DNA from: a bacterium
Lineage (GTDB): Bacteria > Bacillota_I > Bacilli_A > Izemoplasmatales > Hujiaoplasmataceae
Direction of reading: 5' to 3'
Length of the DNA stretch: 64,000 nucleotides
Assembly (NCBI GenBank): GCA_030684695.1
Contig: JAUXXX010000035.1
Span: 28,835 to 92,834 of the forward strand
Every line of letters begins with the position of its first letter. The first letter of the stretch is position 1. The notes beneath the pieces are model-generated. The model was given only the letters and a program-made list of their open reading frames with translations, ran no database searches and was not told the DNA's origin. Shown piece after piece: positions 62,997 to 64,000 of the stretch. The translations under genes were made by a program, and so were the position numbers.

Positions 62997-63815
62997 ATGA
63001 ATCAAGAAGTATTGTTAATGTATGAGAAAAGACCTAAAACACTCGTTAGAAACATTATTATGTTGGTTTTCTTTGCCATTGTTATCATATGGAGTACAGA
63101 TACGATGCAATTTAGTGGGATTAATCCCAATGGAATTGTGATATCTAGAAGTATACTTGATGCATTGACCAAACCGAATTTAGAATGGCTATTCAATTTT
63201 GGTACAGGAACCAGTATTCCTAATTTGATGCTAGAAACAGTTGCGATTGCTTTTCTAGGAACTATTTTAGGAGCTATCTTAGCAGTTCCATTTGCCTTTA
63301 TCAGTGCACGAAATATTACGGGAAAGATTGCAAGCTTTCTTGGTAATACGGTCATTGGTATGATTCGAACTTTTCCAATTTTTATCTTAGGTTTGATGTT
63401 TATTCGTGTTACTGGCCCAGGGCCACTAGCAGGAGTACTGACCATTGGAATATCATCCATCGGAATGATTTCAAAGCTCTATGTAGAGATTATTGAAGAC
63501 ATCGATGGTGGAATCATTATGGCACTGGACGCCACAGGCGCCAATGCCATACAACGGATTCGCTATGGGATTATTCCACAACTTACCCCGAACTTTATCT
63601 CAACAGCGATTTATCGATTTGAGATCAATGTGCGAAACGCTACGATTTTATCGTTGGTTGGTGCGGGCGGAATTGGGTTCACTCTGACAGCTGCGTTGGC
63701 TGTATATCGATGGACAGATGCCGCTGCAGCGTTGTGGGGAATCGTCATTGTTGTGCTGTTCATTGAATTTGTTTCTAACAAGATTCGAAATAGTTTAGTA
63801 TCAGGAAACCAATAA
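62997..63815 (+). CDS. phnE: Phosphonate-type ABC permease
   Basis: MIRTFPIFILGLMFI, IIMALDATGANAIQRIRYGIIPQL, ILSLVGAGGIGF. Confidence 0.9.
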   Translation: MNQEVLLMYEKRPKTLVRNIIMLVFFAIVIIWSTDTMQFSGINPNGIVISRSILDALTKPNLEWLFNFGTGTSIPNLMLETVAIAFLGTILGAILAVPFAFISARNITGKIASFLGNTVIGMIRTFPIFILGLMFIRVTGPGPLAGVLTIGISSIGMISKLYVEIIEDIDGGIIMALDATGANAIQRIRYGIIPQLTPNFISTAIYRFEINVRNATILSLVGAGGIGFTLTAALAVYRWTDAAAALWGIVIVVLFIEFVSNKIRNSLVSGNQ

Positions 63816-63830
63816 TTTATTGATAAAATA

Positions 63831-63885
63831 AAAGGTCCCTTTCACAAATGACTAGTAGTAGTCGATGAATTCGGGACCTTTTTTT
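63831..63885. terminator. Convergent terminator
   Basis: AAAGGTCCC....GGGACCTTTTTTT. Confidence 0.7.
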
Positions 63886-64000
63886 AATGTTTAAAGTATC
63901 GTTTCTTTGTGAAAACCATGGAGATGTTGTATGCATTACATTGTTCAATGACTTCTTTATCATTGACTGAACCACCTGGTTGAATAATGGCTTTGATTCC
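63884..64000 (-). CDS. purH: PurH C-terminus (truncated by window edge)
   Basis: Minus translation [38 protein letters not shown]. Confidence 0.88.
   Translation of the reverse strand, partial: GIKAIIQPGGSVNDKEVIEQCNAYNISMVFTKKRYFKH

Noticed and set aside
63002-63460. 152-aa minus ORF
   Set aside because: Shadow of phnE; codon-complement artefact.

Overview
This 64 kb window is low-GC, Firmicutes/Mollicutes-like chromosome. It appears to use the standard code, because TGA serves as a stop in several ATGA gene overlaps. Housekeeping genes include oligoendopeptidase F, a B12-type (class II) ribonucleotide reductase, RsmH-like methyltransferase, guaA/guaB, exodeoxyribonuclease III, MutY, OsmC, a Phn-type ABC transporter, and a truncated purH at the right edge. 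tRNA-Ala(GGC), tRNA-Val(TAC) and tRNA-Thr(TGT) are present. Accessory stretches lie at about 1-9.5 kb, 19.3-21.8 kb and 40.6-46.4 kb. The most striking structure is downstream of tRNA-Thr. The tRNA 3' end plus its terminator (34 bp identical) recurs at 43.33 kb, and a degenerate copy recurs at 46.37 kb. These copies delimit two tandem islets of about 2.7 and 3.0 kb that share left-end and right-end sequence, carry unrelated cargo (a Fic protein; a pair of SPFH-like proteins) and have no visible recombinase. This looks like a tandem array of non-autonomous tRNA-targeting cassettes. Also notable: a guanine-type riboswitch with a readable terminator/antiterminator upstream of guaA, several intergenic repeat families around single accessory genes, a four-gene translationally coupled operon, a Macro-vWA gene pair, and a 57-aa lipoprotein absent from the ORF track. 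All family calls come from reading the sequence; no searches were run.
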